DNA from: Natribaculum breve
GTDB taxonomy: Archaea > Halobacteriota > Halobacteria > Halobacteriales > Natrialbaceae
Direction: 5' to 3'
Assembly: GCF_023008585.1 (NCBI RefSeq)
Contig: NZ_CP095390.1
Span: 1,302,001-1,366,000 of the forward strand
Length of the DNA: 64,000 bases
Under the pieces are notes generated by a model. That model ran no database searches. It saw only the letters and a program-made list of their open reading frames with translations, and had not been told where the DNA came from. Positions 9,260 through 17,712 of this stretch are shown here, in pieces (within the stretch, counting starts at the first letter, position 1; each line of letters starts with the position of its first letter). The position numbers were made by a program, and so were the translations under genes.

Positions 9260-10123
9260 ATGACCGGGGAACGTACACGAACGACCGCCATCGCAGTTTC
9301 GCTGGCGACTATCGTCCTGTGCTCGATCGTCGGAACGAGTCTGGCCGCCGGGACTGCGGGCCCGACGAGCGAGTCCGCGGATCGATCGCCGATCGACGGA
9401 CTCACCACGAACGACGACACCGAGTCCGTTGCCAACTCGTCGCTCACCGCCGCCAGACAGGCCGATGCGTCGTTTACCGCCTACGGACAGGAGGGGACGA
9501 TCGTACTCGGCGGCGATCGAGAGGTCGTCTTCCCCGAGAGCGACGAGGACGAACCCCTTCCCGAGAACGCCCCCGAAAACGTCGAGTGGGAGAACGAGTC
9601 GTTCGTCATCGACGCCGACGTCGATCTCGAGGATGGAACGTGGGTCGACGACGAGAACGTCACCGTCCCGCTGATCACCTCCTACAACGTCGACGCGGAG
9701 TACGCCGACGTTCGGATGAGCGCGCCGAACGGGTTCGAGGGAACGATCGATCCCGAGACGGGCGAGATGACGGCCCGGGCCAACTTCGTAATCGAGGCGG
9801 AGGTCGTCGGCCCGCTCGGTGGACTCGCACCCGATTCGACCTGCATGACCGAGACCGAACTCGAGTTGACGACCGGGACCAGCGACGACGGTCTCACCGG
9901 CTCGCCACTCGAGATCGACGCCGAGAACGGTACCGCCACGGCGACGCTCGTCGACGATACCTTCACCGTCTCCGGCTTCGACACCGTCGAGGGGGTAGGC
10001 CCCGTCTGTAGCTCCGCGGCCGGTTCGTTCGGCCTTCCCGCGGAGGAACCGGGTGACAACGAGTTCGAACTCGAACTCTGGTTCGACCTCGAGGGGTTCG
10101 AAACGGCGGCGACCGACGGATAG
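9260..10123 (+). CDS. Secreted haloarchaeal protein of unknown function
   Basis: A 287-residue protein with a Sec-type signal peptide: basic RTRTT, a hydrophobic core (AIAVSLATIVLCSIVGTSL) and an Ala-rich cleavage region near residue 30. No twin-arginine motif, lipobox or C-terminal membrane anchor is visible. The mature part is acidic and beta-rich, with repeated short strands and two Cys (near 193 and 253) that may form a disulfide. A TATA element (CTATAAG) at about 9213 precedes it by 45 nt, so a short leader is likely. I do not recognise a domain. It is isolated between unrelated genes. Confidence 0.65.
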   Translation: MTGERTRTTAIAVSLATIVLCSIVGTSLAAGTAGPTSESADRSPIDGLTTNDDTESVANSSLTAARQADASFTAYGQEGTIVLGGDREVVFPESDEDEPLPENAPENVEWENESFVIDADVDLEDGTWVDDENVTVPLITSYNVDAEYADVRMSAPNGFEGTIDPETGEMTARANFVIEAEVVGPLGGLAPDSTCMTETELELTTGTSDDGLTGSPLEIDAENGTATATLVDDTFTVSGFDTVEGVGPVCSSAAGSFGLPAEEPGDNEFELELWFDLEGFETAATDG

Positions 10124-10203
10124 TACGGCACGCGAATCGACGACCGACGGGTCGAAACCGGTTTTCGCACCGCTTTTACCGACTGGTCCGCTACGACCAC
10201 GCA

Positions 10204-10758
10204 ATGACGAAAATCGTCGTGGTAGACAACCACGGGCAGTTCACCCATCTCGAGCGTCGGGCGCTTCGCGACCTCGGCGTCGACGTCGAACTGATCGATA
10301 ACGAAACCCCGCCAGCGGAGGTCGACGCCGACGGCGTCGTCCTCTCCGGCGGCCCCGACATGGACCAGATCGGCCAGTCGCCGGCGTACCTCGAGGCCGA
10401 CGTCCCCGTCCTCGGAATCTGTCTCGGCATGCAGATCATGGCCGAGGAGTTAGGCGGTCGCGTCGGCAGCGGCGAGTACGGCGGCTACGCCGACGTCACG
10501 GTCGACGTCCTCGAGGAAGACGACCCGCTGACCGGCTCGCTTCACCCCGAGACGCGCGTGTGGGCGAGTCACGCCGACGAGGTCAAAGAGGTCCCCGAGG
10601 GCTTCGAACTGACCGCGAGAAGCGACGTCTGTGACGTCGAGGCGATGAGCGACGTCGACCGCGACCTCTACGGCGTCCAGTGGCACCCCGAGGTCGCCCA
10701 CACCGAAGAGGGCGACGAGATCTTCGAGAACTTCCTCGAGATCTGCGAGTCTGCCTGA
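10204..10758 (+). CDS. guaAA: GMP synthase glutamine amidotransferase subunit A
   Basis: Class-I glutamine amidotransferase that supplies ammonia to the separate GMP synthase subunit B (archaeal GMP synthases are split). 184 residues, the usual length. The catalytic triad is visible: nucleophile Cys73 in GICLGMQ, and His161 and Glu163 in QWHPEVAH. The oxyanion strand (LSGGPDM) is near 48-54. A TATA-like CTTTTAC centred 28 nt upstream and no Shine-Dalgarno sequence suggest a leaderless mRNA. Its partner subunit B is not in this window. Confidence 0.95.
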   Translation: MTKIVVVDNHGQFTHLERRALRDLGVDVELIDNETPPAEVDADGVVLSGGPDMDQIGQSPAYLEADVPVLGICLGMQIMAEELGGRVGSGEYGGYADVTVDVLEEDDPLTGSLHPETRVWASHADEVKEVPEGFELTARSDVCDVEAMSDVDRDLYGVQWHPEVAHTEEGDEIFENFLEICESA

Positions 10759-10940
10759 TCGTCTGGGAGACACGCTGGCCGTTCGAGACCCGTCGTCACC
10801 CGACGGCGTTCGTCCCGACCTGACGGGACTCGTCTACCGTGAGATAGAGACACGTACTGTTGTCAACGGAACTCTCGGTACGTCTGCGGCCGGTTTCGTG
10901 ATGACGGGTTTTATCGCCCCGGAGTGTGAGCACCCGTACG

Positions 10941-12797
10941 ATGACCGCCACGCAGGGGAATCTCGCTGCGCTCTCACGGTTTATCTTCCGGACGCCGCGG
11001 TGGTGGACCAGTCTGGCGTTCGCGCTGACGATCGCCGCTATCGTCGGCGCGGGCGTCTTCGACAATCGGTTCTGGCTCGAGGACGTCTGGCAGGGCGTCT
11101 TCTTCGTCGGCGTGCCGACCGTCGTCGCGAGCGTGCTCACGAGCGTCGTCGACCGTCGTCTCGGCGGCCAGCTCACCCAGAGCCGCTCGTCGCTGCTCGC
11201 GCTGGCCTGCGAACTGTTCGTCGTCAGTTGCCTCGCCGTCGCCGGCGTCGTCGTCGTTCTCACCGGCTACGGACAGCCGTTCGTCTTCGACGTCCTGCTG
11301 ATCGCGCTCGCGGGCATCTTTGCGTTTCGGCTGCTGGTCGTGATGGCCGTCTCCCGCCACCGCATGCTCGTCGCCGCCGTCCCCGCGAGCGTCCAGACGC
11401 TCGCCGCCGCGTTCTTGCTGTTCGTCTACAGCGGAACGATGCGCTTTCTCGAGGTCGGTGGCCCGCTCGTCGAGCCGTACCTCTCCCGGCCGGACGAAGC
11501 ACCGCCGATGCTCCAGACCGTCGTGCCGACGGACTTTCTCGTTCTCGGGCTGTTCTGTCTCATCTACGCCGCGGGCGTCTTCGTCTTCGTCAACGTTCTC
11601 GATCGACCCTGGGAGCGAAGCCTCGGCGTCAGCGTCCTCGAGTTCGTCGGCAGTTTCGTCGGGCACGTCGCCGAGGGAACGCGCGACCTCGAGCAGTTCT
11701 TCGAGCAGATCGGCGAGGACGCGATCGTTCCGGTGACGGTCTGGTCGATCCGGCGGCCGGACGGCACGGAGAAGGCTCGCTTCGTCCTGCCGATGATCCA
11801 CCCCGGCCCGATGGGCGAGATCGGCGGCGGCAACCTCCCAACGCGCGTGGCGACCAGCACGGACGGGCTGGCGTTCCCGCCCCACGCCACCGCGGGCCAC
11901 GACTTCAACCTCGTCACCGAGCGCGAGGTCGACACGGTCATCGCGGCCGCAGACGCCGCACTCGAGTCGCTGCCCACCGGCTCGACGGCCTCCGAGAGTA
12001 TCCGTGTCAGGGTCGGCGAGACGACGGTGCTCGGACAGGCGATCGGCGACGACCTGGTGCTCGTCGTCACGCACTCGCCGTCGTTCGCCGACGACATCGA
12101 CTACGCGGTCGGCCTCTCGACGATCGCCGAGGCGCGCACGGCGGGGTTCGACGACGTCCTCCTGGTCGACGCACACAACTGCAACGACGGTCTCGAGGGC
12201 GACGACCTCGGTCACGTCGTCCCCGGCAGCCAGCGATCGTTCGACCTCATGGAGGCCGCACGGGAGGCGGCGACCGAACTCGCCGACGCCCCCCAGCGCG
12301 AGGTCCGCGTCGGGACGGCGTGGGACGAAACGCCGTGGTCGTCCGAGCAGGGAATCGGTCCGCTCGGCGTCCGCGTCGCCGTCTTCGAGGTCGGCGAGCA
12401 GCGAACTGCCTACGTCCTCGTCGACGGCAACAACATGGAACCCGGCCTCCGGGAGCGGATCGTCGGCGCGCTCGAGTCGGTCGACGAGGCCGAGGTGATG
12501 ACGACGGACACCCACCTCGTGAACAGAGTCGAGTCGGTCAACCAGGTCGGCGGCACGATCGCCCACGACGACCTCGTCGCGCTGGTCGAACGGCTGGTCG
12601 ACGACGCGATCGCCGACCTCGAGCCGGTCGAACTCGGACTCGCCACCGAGCGCACGGAGGTGACGGTCTTCGGCAACGACCGCACCGAGACGCTGGCCAG
12701 CCACGCGAACGCGGCCGTCTCGATGGGCGGGGCGCTCGCAGTGATCGTGACGATCGCGGCGGTCAGCGTGAGCCTGCTGGTCTACGCCGTCACGTGA
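10941..12797 (+). CDS. DUF2070 family archaeal membrane protein
   Basis: A 618-residue integral membrane protein of the archaea-specific DUF2070 family, function unknown. Six predicted helices fall at about 15-40, 48-75, 82-108, 112-135, 140-165 and 195-220, followed by a large soluble domain (about 230-585) with a conserved HPGPMGE-type motif and metal-ligand-like His/Asp residues, and a final helix at the C-terminus. The ATG at 10941 lies about 28 nt after a TTTTAT element; an in-frame GTG at 10926 is the alternative start. It stands alone downstream of guaAA. Confidence 0.8.
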   Translation: MTATQGNLAALSRFIFRTPRWWTSLAFALTIAAIVGAGVFDNRFWLEDVWQGVFFVGVPTVVASVLTSVVDRRLGGQLTQSRSSLLALACELFVVSCLAVAGVVVVLTGYGQPFVFDVLLIALAGIFAFRLLVVMAVSRHRMLVAAVPASVQTLAAAFLLFVYSGTMRFLEVGGPLVEPYLSRPDEAPPMLQTVVPTDFLVLGLFCLIYAAGVFVFVNVLDRPWERSLGVSVLEFVGSFVGHVAEGTRDLEQFFEQIGEDAIVPVTVWSIRRPDGTEKARFVLPMIHPGPMGEIGGGNLPTRVATSTDGLAFPPHATAGHDFNLVTEREVDTVIAAADAALESLPTGSTASESIRVRVGETTVLGQAIGDDLVLVVTHSPSFADDIDYAVGLSTIAEARTAGFDDVLLVDAHNCNDGLEGDDLGHVVPGSQRSFDLMEAAREAATELADAPQREVRVGTAWDETPWSSEQGIGPLGVRVAVFEVGEQRTAYVLVDGNNMEPGLRERIVGALESVDEAEVMTTDTHLVNRVESVNQVGGTIAHDDLVALVERLVDDAIADLEPVELGLATERTEVTVFGNDRTETLASHANAAVSMGGALAVIVTIAAVSVSLLVYAVT

Positions 12798-12803
12798 CCC
12801 GTA

Positions 12804-12941
12804 TCAGGTCTGCCAGGCGATCGACACCGTGGTATCGGATCGGATCCAGGCGTCGTCGTTGTACGTGTCGGCGATGGTGACGGTCCCGTCTTCGGTGGTC
12901 CGTTCGACGTAGCGGCCGCGGCCGGTTCGGTGCTCGTTCAT
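12804..12941 (-). CDS. Small haloarchaeal protein, second DUF7331-like copy
   Basis: A 45-residue protein (62 residues if the GTG at 12992 is used) ending in EDGTVTIADTYNDDAWIRSD. The C-terminal pattern, a short acidic turn, a beta strand, Asn/Asp and AW[IV]-x-[ST], matches the protein at 2067-2252. A clear TATATAA-type element lies at about 13003-13010, which suits a start with a short leader. It follows the DUF2070 gene tail-to-tail with 6 nt between the stop codons. The gene is short and the start uncertain; function unknown. Confidence 0.5.
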   Translation of the reverse strand: MNEHRTGRGRYVERTTEDGTVTIADTYNDDAWIRSDTTVSIAWQT

Positions 12942-13075
12942 CGTCGCGTTGGCGAGCGTCGGTGGCCGGTCGACGTACGTTTCGCCGTTCACGAGTGAAC
13001 GCTTTATATGGGAAGAATGAAACTCCGCGAACACGTTCGCGAACCGATCCGACCGCACGTGTGGATCGGTCGTCC

Positions 13076-14041
13076 TCACTCGGCTGGCTTCTCGCGGGCA
13101 GGTGCCGGCGGGTGGAGTTCGATGCCGACGTGGTCGGGTGTCAACACGTCGGGGAGATCTTCCTCGCGTTCGCCGGTGACGTGATCGAGGATTTCCCGCA
13201 CGTACGCGTTGAACAGCTCCGGGTGTTCGCTCATCGGGAAGTGACCGATCTCGGCCATCTCGACGGCGATCGCGCCCTCGCCGATCCCGTCCGCCGTCTG
13301 TCGGCCGTCCTCGGGCGTCGTCAGGTAGTCGTACTCGCCGTTGACGACGTACAGGGGACACTCGTCGGCGTTGACCTGGTCGAGTTTGTCCCGGTAGTCG
13401 TGGTCGACCGAGTAGTAGTAGAGGTCGCCTTTGAACACGCCCGTCGCCCCCTGTTCGTAGAGGTACATCGTCTCCCGACGGGCCGCCTCGGGGCTCTGCG
13501 GAGCCATCAACCCCCAGCAGGAGTAGGCGTTGACCTCGGTCGTGTTGACCTCCGGATGGTCGAGCCAGTCGATGTAAAAGCCCGGGCTGTGTGCGCCACA
13601 CTCGAGGCCGATCAGCGCCCGGAACCGGTCTGGATACCAGTCGGCGAGCTCGAGGGTGATGTTCCCGCCCATACTCGAGCCCATGTAGATCGGGTCCTCG
13701 AGTTCGAGCGCGTCGGCGATGCTGACAAGCGTCTCGGCGAACCGTTTGCCGGTCATCGTGTAGTCTTCTTTCCACCACTCCTGGGTGGTCGGCGGCACCG
13801 ACTTCCCGTGGTAGGGGAGGTCGTGGGCGATGACCCGGAACTCCTCCGTGATGTCGTCGTCGGTCAGCAGGTGTCGCCACTCCTGGCAGTTGTTACCGGC
13901 GGTGTGCTGACAGAGCAGCGGAATTCCGTCCTCGGGCCCCGCTTCCTCGAAGTAGATGCGGTGGTCGACGCCCTCGATCTCCGCGTGGACGTACTTGCCG
14001 GTGATCGGTTCGATCTCGCCTTGCTGGTACGTTTCGGACAT
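13076..14041 (-). CDS. Alpha/beta hydrolase
   Basis: A 321-residue alpha/beta hydrolase. The nucleophile elbow is GSSMGG (Ser near 143), the acid is in NGEYDYL (Asp near 247) and the catalytic His is in EIGHFPMSEHP (near 276). The oxyanion segment is CQHTAGN. No signal peptide is present. It begins one base after the stop of the upstream SCP2-like gene, so the two form an operon. This pair suggests action on a hydrophobic or CoA-linked small molecule, but the substrate cannot be inferred from sequence. Confidence 0.8.
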   Translation of the reverse strand: MSETYQQGEIEPITGKYVHAEIEGVDHRIYFEEAGPEDGIPLLCQHTAGNNCQEWRHLLTDDDITEEFRVIAHDLPYHGKSVPPTTQEWWKEDYTMTGKRFAETLVSIADALELEDPIYMGSSMGGNITLELADWYPDRFRALIGLECGAHSPGFYIDWLDHPEVNTTEVNAYSCWGLMAPQSPEAARRETMYLYEQGATGVFKGDLYYYSVDHDYRDKLDQVNADECPLYVVNGEYDYLTTPEDGRQTADGIGEGAIAVEMAEIGHFPMSEHPELFNAYVREILDHVTGEREEDLPDVLTPDHVGIELHPPAPAREKPAE

Positions 14042-14042
14042 C

Positions 14043-14474
14043 TCAGGACCCTCCGTTGTTGTGTGCGACGCGCATCAGGTCGAGCGTCCGCTGGAACGCC
14101 CGCAGGTTCTGGAAGATCTTCTTGTTGTTTCCGGTCAGCATCAGGTGGCCGTCCTCGTTACGCACTGCAGATCGATAGTGCGAGGCGATGATCTCGTGGT
14201 TGAACGCGGGCGGCGTCTCCTGGACGAACTCCTCCCAGGCCTCGCGGTCGCCTTCGACGCCGAACGACCACTGGTGGTTCAGCGTCGGGTTCGGGACGAG
14301 ATTCGCGATCCGACCGCCGTCCATCTCGAGCAGCACGCGCTCGTCGCCGATCTCGACGTAGAAGTTCTCGGAGAACTTGTCGTGGCCCCGGACCTGCATC
14401 TCCGGGTCGCTGTTGACCGTCTCCTTGTACGATTCCCACCACTCGTGGGTTGCAAACTCTGTTTCGGTCGCCAT
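14043..14474 (-). CDS. SCP2-like sterol-binding fold protein
   Basis: A 143-residue soluble protein resembling the SCP2 sterol-carrier fold: alternating strands (FYVEIGDERVLLEMDGGRI) and helices (EAWEEFVQETPPAF), then a terminal helix typical of the lipid-binding tunnel. The ATG at 14474 is used because a TATA-like TATTTTG lies about 30 nt upstream. It is the first gene of a two-gene operon with the alpha/beta hydrolase. A lipid- or hydrophobic-substrate binding role is inferred from fold resemblance only. Confidence 0.6.
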   Translation of the reverse strand: MATETEFATHEWWESYKETVNSDPEMQVRGHDKFSENFYVEIGDERVLLEMDGGRIANLVPNPTLNHQWSFGVEGDREAWEEFVQETPPAFNHEIIASHYRSAVRNEDGHLMLTGNNKKIFQNLRAFQRTLDLMRVAHNNGGS

Positions 14475-14598
14475 GACGCACCCGTACTCCGCCGAGGGCG
14501 ACAAAATAGCTCACACGTTCCTGTCCGACACGGTCGTTCACGAAAAAAGACGGCCTCGATGCCGATGCCGGGTCCGGCAGTCGGACGTGCCGTGGCCG

Positions 14599-14856
14599 TC
14601 ACTCGCTCGCGTCTTCGAAGAGGTCGTCGACCGCCTGCCGAGCGGCGAGTGCGGCGTCGTCGGCGACCTGCTCGGGATCGCGCTCGTCGTCGGGTGCGTT
14701 GAGGTAGACGTCGACCTCGAGGACGCCCTCCTCGAACGAGACGGTGACGTCGAAGTCACGGACTGCAGACTGTTTGTACCGCGAGAAGATCACGCCTTCG
14801 GCGGCTTCCGCGGCGGTCTCGACGACCGTCTCGTCCGACGGTTCCTCGGTCGGCAT
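14599..14856 (-). CDS. DUF3194 family protein
   Basis: An 85-residue acidic protein of the archaeal DUF3194 family, found next to prefoldin beta in many archaea. It has a helix (ETVVETAAEAAEGVIFSRY), two strands (DFDVTVSFEEGVLEVDVYL) and a C-terminal helix (AALAARQAVDDLF). Its ATG directly follows the prefoldin stop codon with no gap. A role in chaperone function is only suggested by this conserved neighbourhood. Confidence 0.75.
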   Translation of the reverse strand: MPTEEPSDETVVETAAEAAEGVIFSRYKQSAVRDFDVTVSFEEGVLEVDVYLNAPDDERDPEQVADDAALAARQAVDDLFEDASE

Positions 14857-15255
14857 CTACGCGCCGCCAGCGCCCGGGCCGCCGGGGCCGGTCGGGCCGC
14901 CGCCCATGGCACCGCCGCCGAGCAGGTCCTGCAGTTCCTGCTGGAGCGATTCGAACTGCTGCTGGACGCGGTCTTCCTGTTTCTCGAGCGTCTCGAGGCG
15001 GATCTCGAGGCTGTCGACTTTGTCCTCGAGGTCGTCCTGTGCCTCGTCGTACTCGGTCTCGACTAAGAGTTCGCCGACCTGGCGGTACATCTTGGTCTCC
15101 TCGTCGATCTCGTCGAGTTCGTCGAGGGCGTTCTCGGCCTCGGTGAGCGTCGACTCGGCTTCCTGCTTCTGGATGGCGACCGTCTGTGCCGTCTCCTGCA
15201 GGTCCTGTAGCTGTTCGATCTTCTCCTGTGCTTCCGGCGGCAGATTACCCTGCAT
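14857..15255 (-). CDS. pfdB: Prefoldin subunit beta
   Basis: Beta subunit of the hexameric prefoldin (GimC) chaperone, which captures unfolded proteins and hands them to the thermosome. 132 residues: N-terminal coiled-coil arm ([15 protein letters not shown] onward to about 50), the beta-hairpin body ([17 protein letters not shown] near 64-80), and the second coiled-coil arm (85-115). The tail is Gly/Pro-rich ([14 protein letters not shown]), common in haloarchaeal homologues. It is immediately upstream of the DUF3194 gene. Confidence 0.94.
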   Translation of the reverse strand: MQGNLPPEAQEKIEQLQDLQETAQTVAIQKQEAESTLTEAENALDELDEIDEETKMYRQVGELLVETEYDEAQDDLEDKVDSLEIRLETLEKQEDRVQQQFESLQQELQDLLGGGAMGGGPTGPGGPGAGGA

Positions 15256-15324
15256 ACCTCGACCGAAGCCCTCCGGACTGATAAAGCCAAGCTTTGCGTC
15301 CGGACCGGATCGCGCGTCGACGTC

Positions 15325-16065
15325 TCACCGAGACGCGAACACGTCCACGGGAACGATCGCGACGAGCGGGATTCGACCGGTGTCGAGGACGACGACGGCC
15401 TCGCGACCGACGACCAGCCGACGTGCCCGCTCGAGGTCGGCGACCGATCCCACGTAGGTCGTCTCGAGTGCGCCGTGCCAGGTTCGGCCGGACGGCTCGC
15501 GGGGGATCGAGGTTAGCCGGAGCGTTCCGTCGGCCGCGAGCGAGCCGGCGGTCGGGAGCCACCAGCGGAGAACGACGACGAACGCGTACGCGACGAGCGC
15601 GACGGCGAGGACGATCCCGGCCGAGACGCCGACGCGGTTCGCCGCGACGATCACCCCGACGTACCCCAGCGCGCCGACGCCGGCGAGTGCCGTCAGGGTC
15701 TCGAGGGAGGCGTACTCGACGACCGATCGCGTCGGATCGGTCGGTTCGGGAAGCCGGACCCGGAGAAACGACCGGCCACGTCGGGACGACCGCAGCCAGG
15801 CGAGCGTGCGCCAGACGCCGGCGACGGCCGCGAGGAGTCCGGCGAGTGCGAGCAGCCACGACGGCGGTGACAGTCCGACGTCGACCGCCGCCGCAGCCGT
15901 CACGGTCACGACGGCGACCGCCCCGAGAAACGTCGCGAACCCTACGGCGAGAAGCCACGAGGCGTAGAGCAACCCCCGCACGAGCGGCGAGTTCGACGGC
16001 GTCAGTTGCCACTCGCCGAACCGGCCGCGCGTCGTCCGCGTCGACCGACTCGAGTTACCCGGCAT
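15325..16065 (-). CDS. Four-helix membrane protein downstream of pcc1
   Basis: A 246-residue membrane protein that I do not recognise. Predicted helices lie at about 28-55, 64-85, 120-142 and 146-166, with a basic loop (RSSRRGRSFLRVRL) between the second and third. The last 70 residues form a soluble, beta-rich tail (TYVGSVADLERARRLVVGREAVVVLDTG). It overlaps the 3' end of pcc1 by 11 nt, so it belongs to the L37ae-rpoP-pcc1 operon. The position next to translation and transcription genes may be incidental. Confidence 0.7.
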   Translation of the reverse strand: MPGNSSRSTRTTRGRFGEWQLTPSNSPLVRGLLYASWLLAVGFATFLGAVAVVTVTAAAAVDVGLSPPSWLLALAGLLAAVAGVWRTLAWLRSSRRGRSFLRVRLPEPTDPTRSVVEYASLETLTALAGVGALGYVGVIVAANRVGVSAGIVLAVALVAYAFVVVLRWWLPTAGSLAADGTLRLTSIPREPSGRTWHGALETTYVGSVADLERARRLVVGREAVVVLDTGRIPLVAIVPVDVFASR

Positions 16066-16315
16066 ACCGGTCGCCGAGCGTGGCCGTCCGTTCGGCCACG
16101 TCGAGCAACGAAAACCAGGTGTTGAGCGCCGCCCGGAGCGCCGTCACGTCGCGGGCGTCGATCTCGAGGACGATCGTGTCGCCGTCCCGGTCGATCGTCG
16201 TCTGCGACCGGTCGTCGTCGATCTCGCCGATCTCGCGGGCGACGCTTTCGGCCACGACGCGGGCCCGAGACTCGTCGTCGTAGACGAACTCGAGCGTGGC
16301 GTCGTGAGAGAACAA
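16055..16315 (-). CDS. pcc1: KEOPS complex subunit Pcc1
   Basis: Small dimeric subunit of KEOPS, the complex that makes the universal t6A37 modification of tRNA. 86 residues: strand (DATLEFVYDD), helix (RARVVAESVAREI), two strands (SQTTIDRDGDTIVLEIDA) and the conserved C-terminal helix (VTALRAALNTWFSLLDVAE). The start appears to be a TTG directly after the rpoP stop, since no ATG exists and the first internal GTG would remove strand 1. It is co-transcribed with rpoP and L37ae, a common archaeal arrangement. Confidence 0.87.
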   Translation of the reverse strand: MFSHDATLEFVYDDESRARVVAESVAREIGEIDDDRSQTTIDRDGDTIVLEIDARDVTALRAALNTWFSLLDVAERTATLGDRYAG

Positions 16316-16319
16316 GGGT

Positions 16320-16454
16320 TTACTCGACGTCGACTTCCTTGACGTCCCGGCTGCGCTCTTTCAGGAGCACGCGGTGTCCGCAGTAGGGACAGCGGACGCC
16401 GCCGTACTCGTCCAGTTCGACGTCGCGCTTGCAGCGGGAACACTTGTAGCTCAT
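16320..16454 (-). CDS. rpoP: DNA-directed RNA polymerase subunit P (Rpb12-like)
   Basis: A 44-residue zinc-ribbon subunit of RNA polymerase, too short for most gene finders. The protein reads [19 protein letters not shown] then [15 protein letters not shown] and a short acidic tail. Two CxxC pairs (Cys5/Cys8 and Cys22/Cys25) form the zinc site. It sits between L37ae (8 nt gap) and pcc1 (4 nt gap), as in other archaea. Confidence 0.95.
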   Translation of the reverse strand: MSYKCSRCKRDVELDEYGGVRCPYCGHRVLLKERSRDVKEVDVE

Positions 16455-16462
16455 ACGTTGCG

Positions 16463-16729
16463 TTACTCGTCTTCGGCGAGTGCAGCGCGGATCGAGCGGC
16501 GGACGGTCCGGCCAGCGGGCGTCTCGGGGCGGTAGGCACCGCCGGTGAAGACCTCGCCGGTCTCCTCGTTCTTCCAGATGCCCGTGCCGACGCGCGTGAC
16601 GTCGTCGCCGTCGACCTGGGAGTTGCGCATGTCGTCTTCGATCTCGGTGACGCGGCGTCGTGCGACGCGACCGTAGCGCGCGCCGAAGCGGCCTGCACTG
16701 CCGACCTTTCCTTTCCCTTTCTCGGCCAT
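16463..16729 (-). CDS. rpl37ae: 50S ribosomal protein L37Ae lacking the zinc finger
   Basis: Large-subunit ribosomal protein. 88 residues with the family's conserved N-terminus ([18 protein letters not shown]) and C-terminus ([20 protein letters not shown]). The middle normally carries a CxxC...CxxC zinc site, but here it reads [18 protein letters not shown] and KNEETGEV, with no cysteine in the whole protein. The reading frame is clean, so this is a natural loss rather than an error. First gene of the L37ae-rpoP-pcc1 operon, with a TATA-like TTTTTAGG about 30 nt upstream. Confidence 0.93.
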   Translation of the reverse strand: MAEKGKGKVGSAGRFGARYGRVARRRVTEIEDDMRNSQVDGDDVTRVGTGIWKNEETGEVFTGGAYRPETPAGRTVRRSIRAALAEDE

Positions 16730-16733
16730 AGTA

Positions 16734-16753
16734 CCGCTACATACCCGTAGCGG
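16734..16753. promoter_or_regulatory. Inverted repeat upstream of the L37ae operon
   Basis: A perfect 7-bp inverted repeat with a 6-nt spacer (CCGCTAC-N6-GTAGCGG) lies between the TATA element and the start codon of the L37ae gene, covering the probable transcription start. It could be an operator or, if transcribed, a short leader hairpin. Confidence 0.4.
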
Positions 16754-16821
16754 CCCTAAAAACCTGTTGAGTTACTCCCGGCCGGAGAAGGGGCTGTGAC
16801 AGGTTCGCTCCCGCGCTCTGG

Positions 16822-17541
16822 CTACTGAAATTCCTCTTCGGAGAGCACGTCGTTCAGATCCTCGCGGACGCGTTCGCCCATCTCGCGGTCTCGAGCGGTC
16901 GTGACGATCCGGTTCTCCTGGACGCTCGAGCCGTCCCGCAGGAGGAGGCGGACGTTGCCGCCGTCGTCTGCCCGCGTGACTTTCGCCCGAAGGCCGGACT
17001 GAGAACCTTTGCCGCCGGCGTCGATCGGCCCCGGGATCACCTTCTTGACGTGGGGGTGGCCCGCGACGGTCTGGATCGCGCGCATGCCCGTTCGGCCGCC
17101 GATCAGCGTCGTGTGGCTGCCGCCGATCTTCTCCGCCGGCGGCGTCTCGACCACGTCGAGCGCGCGGTCGCCGCGGCGCTTTCGGACCGCCTCGACGGGG
17201 TCGTCGCCGTCGACCCGGTAGAACGGATAGTGGAGTTCGGCCCGAACGGCGCGAACGACCTCGCGGTCGCCCGAAGCGTAGACCTCCTCGGGACGCTTGC
17301 GCCGGATCTCGTCGGCGATCAGTCCCGCGTAGTTGCGCAACTCCACGACCTCGGCCTCGTCGCCGTCTTCCGGAACCGTCGTGATCGTCGTCTCGCCGAC
17401 GACGTCGTCGTCCTCGAGCATCGTCATCGTCGTTCGGTCGCGGGCGACGTCGAGGACGACCGCGTCGGCGTTGGCCTCGCGACAGACCAGACAGAAGTCA
17501 CCGGGTTTCTCGAGCGGCGAGGCGCAGTGCCGACACTCCAT
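16822..17541 (-). CDS. DUF2103 family protein with N-terminal zinc ribbon
   Basis: A 239-residue archaeal protein of unknown function. It starts with a zinc-ribbon-like MECRHCASPLEKPGDFCLVC (two CxxC pairs at 3/6 and 17/20). The rest matches the archaeal DUF2103 family, with the conserved GGSHTTLIGGRTGMRAI segment near 130-146 and a basic VKKVIPGPI. The ATG at 17541 lies about 26 nt after a TTTTAC element; an in-frame extension to an ATG at 17676 adds 45 basic residues and is considered less likely. It lies downstream of truD on the same strand. Confidence 0.7.
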   Translation of the reverse strand: MECRHCASPLEKPGDFCLVCREANADAVVLDVARDRTTMTMLEDDDVVGETTITTVPEDGDEAEVVELRNYAGLIADEIRRKRPEEVYASGDREVVRAVRAELHYPFYRVDGDDPVEAVRKRRGDRALDVVETPPAEKIGGSHTTLIGGRTGMRAIQTVAGHPHVKKVIPGPIDAGGKGSQSGLRAKVTRADDGGNVRLLLRDGSSVQENRIVTTARDREMGERVREDLNDVLSEEEFQ

Positions 17542-17712
17542 AGCGGCGATTCGAACTCCGGATGTAAAACGAGCGCGTTTTCGACAGACCGCGACGGGCC
17601 GGTCTCTGGTCCCGTCTTCGATGCGCCCCTGTGCGGCGAGGTCGTCGATCTCCCGCCGCAGTCGCTTGCTTCGCATACGCGATCGGCCCGGCGGACGAAC
17701 CGTCCCGGGCGA

